Assembly: GCA_045124055.1 (NCBI GenBank)
Contig: JBGVKZ010000055.1
Location: 95,750-159,749, forward strand
Source of the DNA: CALZKI01 sp045124055
GTDB taxonomy: Bacteria; Bacillota; Clostridia; Lachnospirales; Lachnospiraceae
Direction: 5' to 3'
Length of the DNA stretch: 64,000 bases
Shown: positions 61,958 through 64,000 of the stretch, piece after piece
Position numbering within the stretch: position 1 is the first letter of the stretch
How the letters are laid out: each line of letters begins with the position of its first letter
The notes under the pieces: model-generated
The model's database searches: none
The model's input: only the letters and a program-made list of their open reading frames with translations
What the model was told of the DNA's origin: nothing
Program-made: the position numbers and the translations under genes

Positions 61958-62563
61958 TTAGTTGTTATTATATGGACAAGTGTGGTCGTTGCAGTCGTCA
62001 CAGTCCAAATCCGTACTTAGACACTCATCATTGTCATCGTATTTACATTCTTCGCAATCTCCGCAACAACAAGGGCAGTAATCATTTTCTTCTTCCCATA
62101 AATGTTGCTGTAGTCTATAAGCTTCAAGTTCCCAAATCTTGTCTGCAATCTTATCAAAGCAAATATCAGAACCCACTTCTTCGTCGTAGTTCTCAGGACT
62201 TACACAGGCAGAAGATTCGGTGATTACGAAACCATTAGGCAGACGACAGGAAACAACCGTACACTTATCGAAAACCGTATGAACTTCAAAATCAGAGTTC
62301 TTCATAATCTCCTCAATGTATTCTTCTGTAATAGTCGGAACTTCAACTTCGGCAGTCATATCTTCAACCTTCTTGAAATGCTCATTGAATGTTGCGATAT
62401 CCATGTATCCAGTATTGGAACTGCTTTCGCCAAATACAAATGAAACAATGCCATCTGTACCGACATCGGTTACAGTAATTAAAGTTCCTTCGTCAAGAAA
62501 CCACATCTTCTTTACTGTCAAAAACTTATCGTCAATATTAATGTTATGAATATTCATTTCCAT
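61958..62563 (-). CDS. Gp49-like phage protein with Cys-rich tail
   Basis: A 201-residue leftward protein. Residues about 75-155 carry the Gp49-like family pattern: HTVFDKCTVVSCRLPNGFVI, then SSACVSPENYDEEVG and KIWELEAYRLQ. An N-terminal beta domain (1-65) and a C-terminal cysteine and aspartate-rich tail (CPCCCGDCEECKYDD, DCDDCNDHTCP) are attached; the tail may bind zinc. The family is widespread in phages and of unknown function. ATG 62563 follows AAAGGA. It starts 55 bases downstream of tRNA-Gly, with only a short CACTC/GAGTG hairpin between them. Confidence 0.8.
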   Translation of the reverse strand: MEMNIHNINIDDKFLTVKKMWFLDEGTLITVTDVGTDGIVSFVFGESSSNTGYMDIATFNEHFKKVEDMTAEVEVPTITEEYIEEIMKNSDFEVHTVFDKCTVVSCRLPNGFVITESSACVSPENYDEEVGSDICFDKIADKIWELEAYRLQQHLWEEENDYCPCCCGDCEECKYDDNDECLSTDLDCDDCNDHTCPYNNN

Positions 62564-62617
62564 TTTTTATTCTCACTTTCCTTTATTTGTTGGGCTTGGT
62601 TAATCACTCTATGAGTG

Positions 62618-62693
62618 TGGAGCGGCTGACGAGGATTGAACTCGCAACAACTTGCTTGGAAGGCAAGGACTCTACCAATTGAGCTACAACCGC
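62618..62693 (-). tRNA. tRNA-Gly (anticodon TCC)
   Basis: A 76-base cloverleaf with acceptor GCGGTTG/CAGCCGC, anticodon loop CTTCCAA and encoded CCA. It is the last of the seven-gene cluster. Confidence 0.92.
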
Positions 62694-62698
62694 ATATT

Positions 62699-62782
62699 TG
62701 GTACTGGCAGTGGGATTTGAACCCACACGCTGTAAAGCAGTAGATTTTGAATCTACGGTGTCTGCCGTTCCACCATGCCAGT
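62699..62782 (-). tRNA. tRNA-Leu (anticodon CAA)
   Basis: An 84-base tRNA with long variable arm, acceptor ACTGGCA/TGCCAGT, anticodon loop TTCAAAA and encoded CCA. Confidence 0.9.
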
Positions 62783-62893
62783 ATATTAGTCTGCTTTTTT
62801 CAGTCAACCTATGTAGCGATAGGTACAGATTGTGAGACATGGAGGATTGATTTTATGAACATTAAGTATACACATCCGCCTGTACAGGAGGCG

Positions 62894-62988
62894 TGGCGAC
62901 GGATTTCGGACTTGAACCGAAACACGATATTTCTACCGCTACTGCGAGTTTTCAAGGCTCGTCCCTTACCAATTAGGGTTAATCCGCC
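62894..62988 (-). tRNA. tRNA-Ser (anticodon TGA)
   Basis: A 95-base tRNA with long variable arm, acceptor GGCGGAT/ATCCGTC, anticodon loop CTTGAAA and encoded CCA. One anticodon-stem pair next to the loop is C-A. Confidence 0.88.
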
Positions 62989-62992
62989 ATAT

Positions 62993-63069
62993 TGGTGTTC
63001 CATATAGGACTCGAACCTATGACCTCATGGGTGTAAACCATGCGCTCTAACCTGCTGAGCTAATGGAAC
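62993..63069 (-). tRNA. tRNA-Val (anticodon TAC)
   Basis: A 77-base tRNA with acceptor GTTCCAT/ATGGAAC, anticodon loop TTTACAC and encoded CCA. Confidence 0.92.
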
Positions 63070-63072
63070 ATA

Positions 63073-63148
63073 TGGAGCTGGTAGACGGACTTGAACCCCC
63101 AACCTACTGATTACAAATCAGTTGCGCTACCGATTGCGCCATACCAGC
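63073..63148 (-). tRNA. tRNA-Thr (anticodon TGT)
   Basis: A 76-base tRNA with acceptor GCTGGTA/TACCAGC, anticodon loop TTTGTAA and encoded CCA. Confidence 0.92.
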
Positions 63149-63163
63149 ATATTTAGTTCGCTC

Positions 63164-63199
63164 CTTCCAGAGAAATGTTGACTAGGCACTCTCTGGAAG
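63164..63199 (-). other. tRNA spacer with perfect 10-bp hairpin
   Basis: CTTCCAGAGA (63164-63173) pairs with TCTCTGGAAG (63190-63199). The rest of the spacer between tRNA-Thr and tRNA-Glu (63149-63345) holds no gene that I can see, and no 5S rRNA. Similar short hairpins (around 63430 and 63460) sit in the next spacer. They may guide transcript processing. Confidence 0.5.
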
Positions 63200-63345
63200 A
63201 AACTCAGTTACAACTCTTAAAAATAGGTCGATTCAACGCTTAGTCACTTTCGTCGTCCCGTCCGTACAAAATCTGAGATTTGCGATTTTTTCAGAAGACC
63301 AACCGTGTTGCACTTACAACTGTGAGCATAGGTGTGATTGGTTCG

Positions 63346-63420
63346 TGGTGACGCATACGGGGTTCGAACCCGTGTTACCGCCGTGAAAGGGCGATGTCTT
63401 GACCGCTTGACCAAGGAGCC
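63346..63420 (-). tRNA. tRNA-Glu (anticodon TTC) with mismatched acceptor stem
   Basis: A 75-base tRNA with perfect anticodon arm (CGCC CTTTCAC GGCG) and T arm, and encoded CCA. The acceptor stem GGCTCCT/ATGCGTC has two mismatches (positions 4-69 and 6-67), where AGGAGTC would pair fully. The gene may be impaired or recently recombined. Confidence 0.85.
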
Positions 63421-63479
63421 TTATATATAAAGCACCTTTGGTGCTTACTGTTATATGTTAAACAGCTTTCGCTGTTTAG

Positions 63480-63552
63480 CTCCCCCTGTTGGACTCGAAC
63501 CAACGACAACTCGGTTAACAGCCGAGTGCTCTACCGACTGAGCTAAGGAGGA
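63480..63552 (-). tRNA. tRNA-Asn (anticodon GTT)
   Basis: A 73-base tRNA with acceptor TCCTCCT/AGGGGGA, anticodon loop CTGTTAA; CCA is not encoded. It is the first tRNA after the 23S rRNA gene. Confidence 0.92.
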
Positions 63553-63730
63553 ATATATCAAGGAAAGAACTCTACGGAGTTCTTCTGACAAGAACCAAAT
63601 GCCTTGCATTTTGGTTTGCCATGTACCTTCAAAACTTCATATCAAATTCTACTATATATCTTATTAATTTGCAACACATTTTAGAATAACTTTTGCGATT
63701 TTCTCGCTCCTCATTATCTCTAACCAGCCT

Positions 63731-64000
<270 letters not shown>

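Noticed and set aside
63149..63730. A 5S rRNA gene in the spacers
   Set aside because: The conserved 5S core could not be found on either strand in either spacer.

Overview
The window is AT-rich DNA from a low-GC Gram-positive bacterium, most likely a gut-type member of the Clostridia. It is dominated by the late region of a large, long-tailed (siphovirus-like) temperate phage. Host DNA is certain only at the right edge, where the minus strand carries a seven-gene tRNA cluster and the 3' end of a 23S rRNA gene. The host guess rests on Shine-Dalgarno-rich AT-rich genes, the tail protein families and the rRNA sequence; no genus can be named.

Layout. 0-9.6 kb: end of the neck genes, tail tube protein, a tail-completion-like protein and several hypotheticals, invaded by a GIY-YIG homing endonuclease, a RecU-like resolvase, a tyrosine recombinase and a large homing-endonuclease-like protein. 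9.6-22.6 kb: a giant tape measure gene (about 3740 residues after splicing) split by a group I intron that carries its own endonuclease gene and a consensus promoter. 22.8-29.9 kb: coiled-coil protein, distal tail protein, Tal-like tail protein, two membrane proteins including a holin, and a CHAP/SH3 endolysin. 30.0-56.4 kb: BppU-like baseplate protein, a second GIY-YIG endonuclease, a 2436-residue multidomain tail protein with a CotH-like signature, and a long series of fibre and tip genes separated by hairpins. A second tyrosine recombinase with its own perfect promoter sits inside this fibre region.

56.4-59.2 kb is a lysogeny-like module: a divergently transcribed 50-residue protein, an operator-like palindrome over its promoter, a large serine integrase, a perfect inverted repeat just past it that could be an attachment site, and a small serine-recombinase-like protein lacking the catalytic serine motif. 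59.2-62.6 kb is a leftward operon of phage accessory genes (Gp49-like, zinc-binding, UPF0316-like, ThyX-like, DUF3310). It starts only about 55 bases downstream of tRNA-Gly, so the exact phage/host junction is not visible.

The structural genes together build a very long flexible tail whose length is set by the tape measure, ending in a baseplate with several alternative or stacked adhesins. The most notable features are the number of mobile enzymes inside the late operon (four homing-type nucleases and two tyrosine recombinases) and the finding that two of them, the intron endonuclease and the fibre-region recombinase, sit behind TTGACA-N17-TATAAT promoters that would allow expression independent of late phage transcription.
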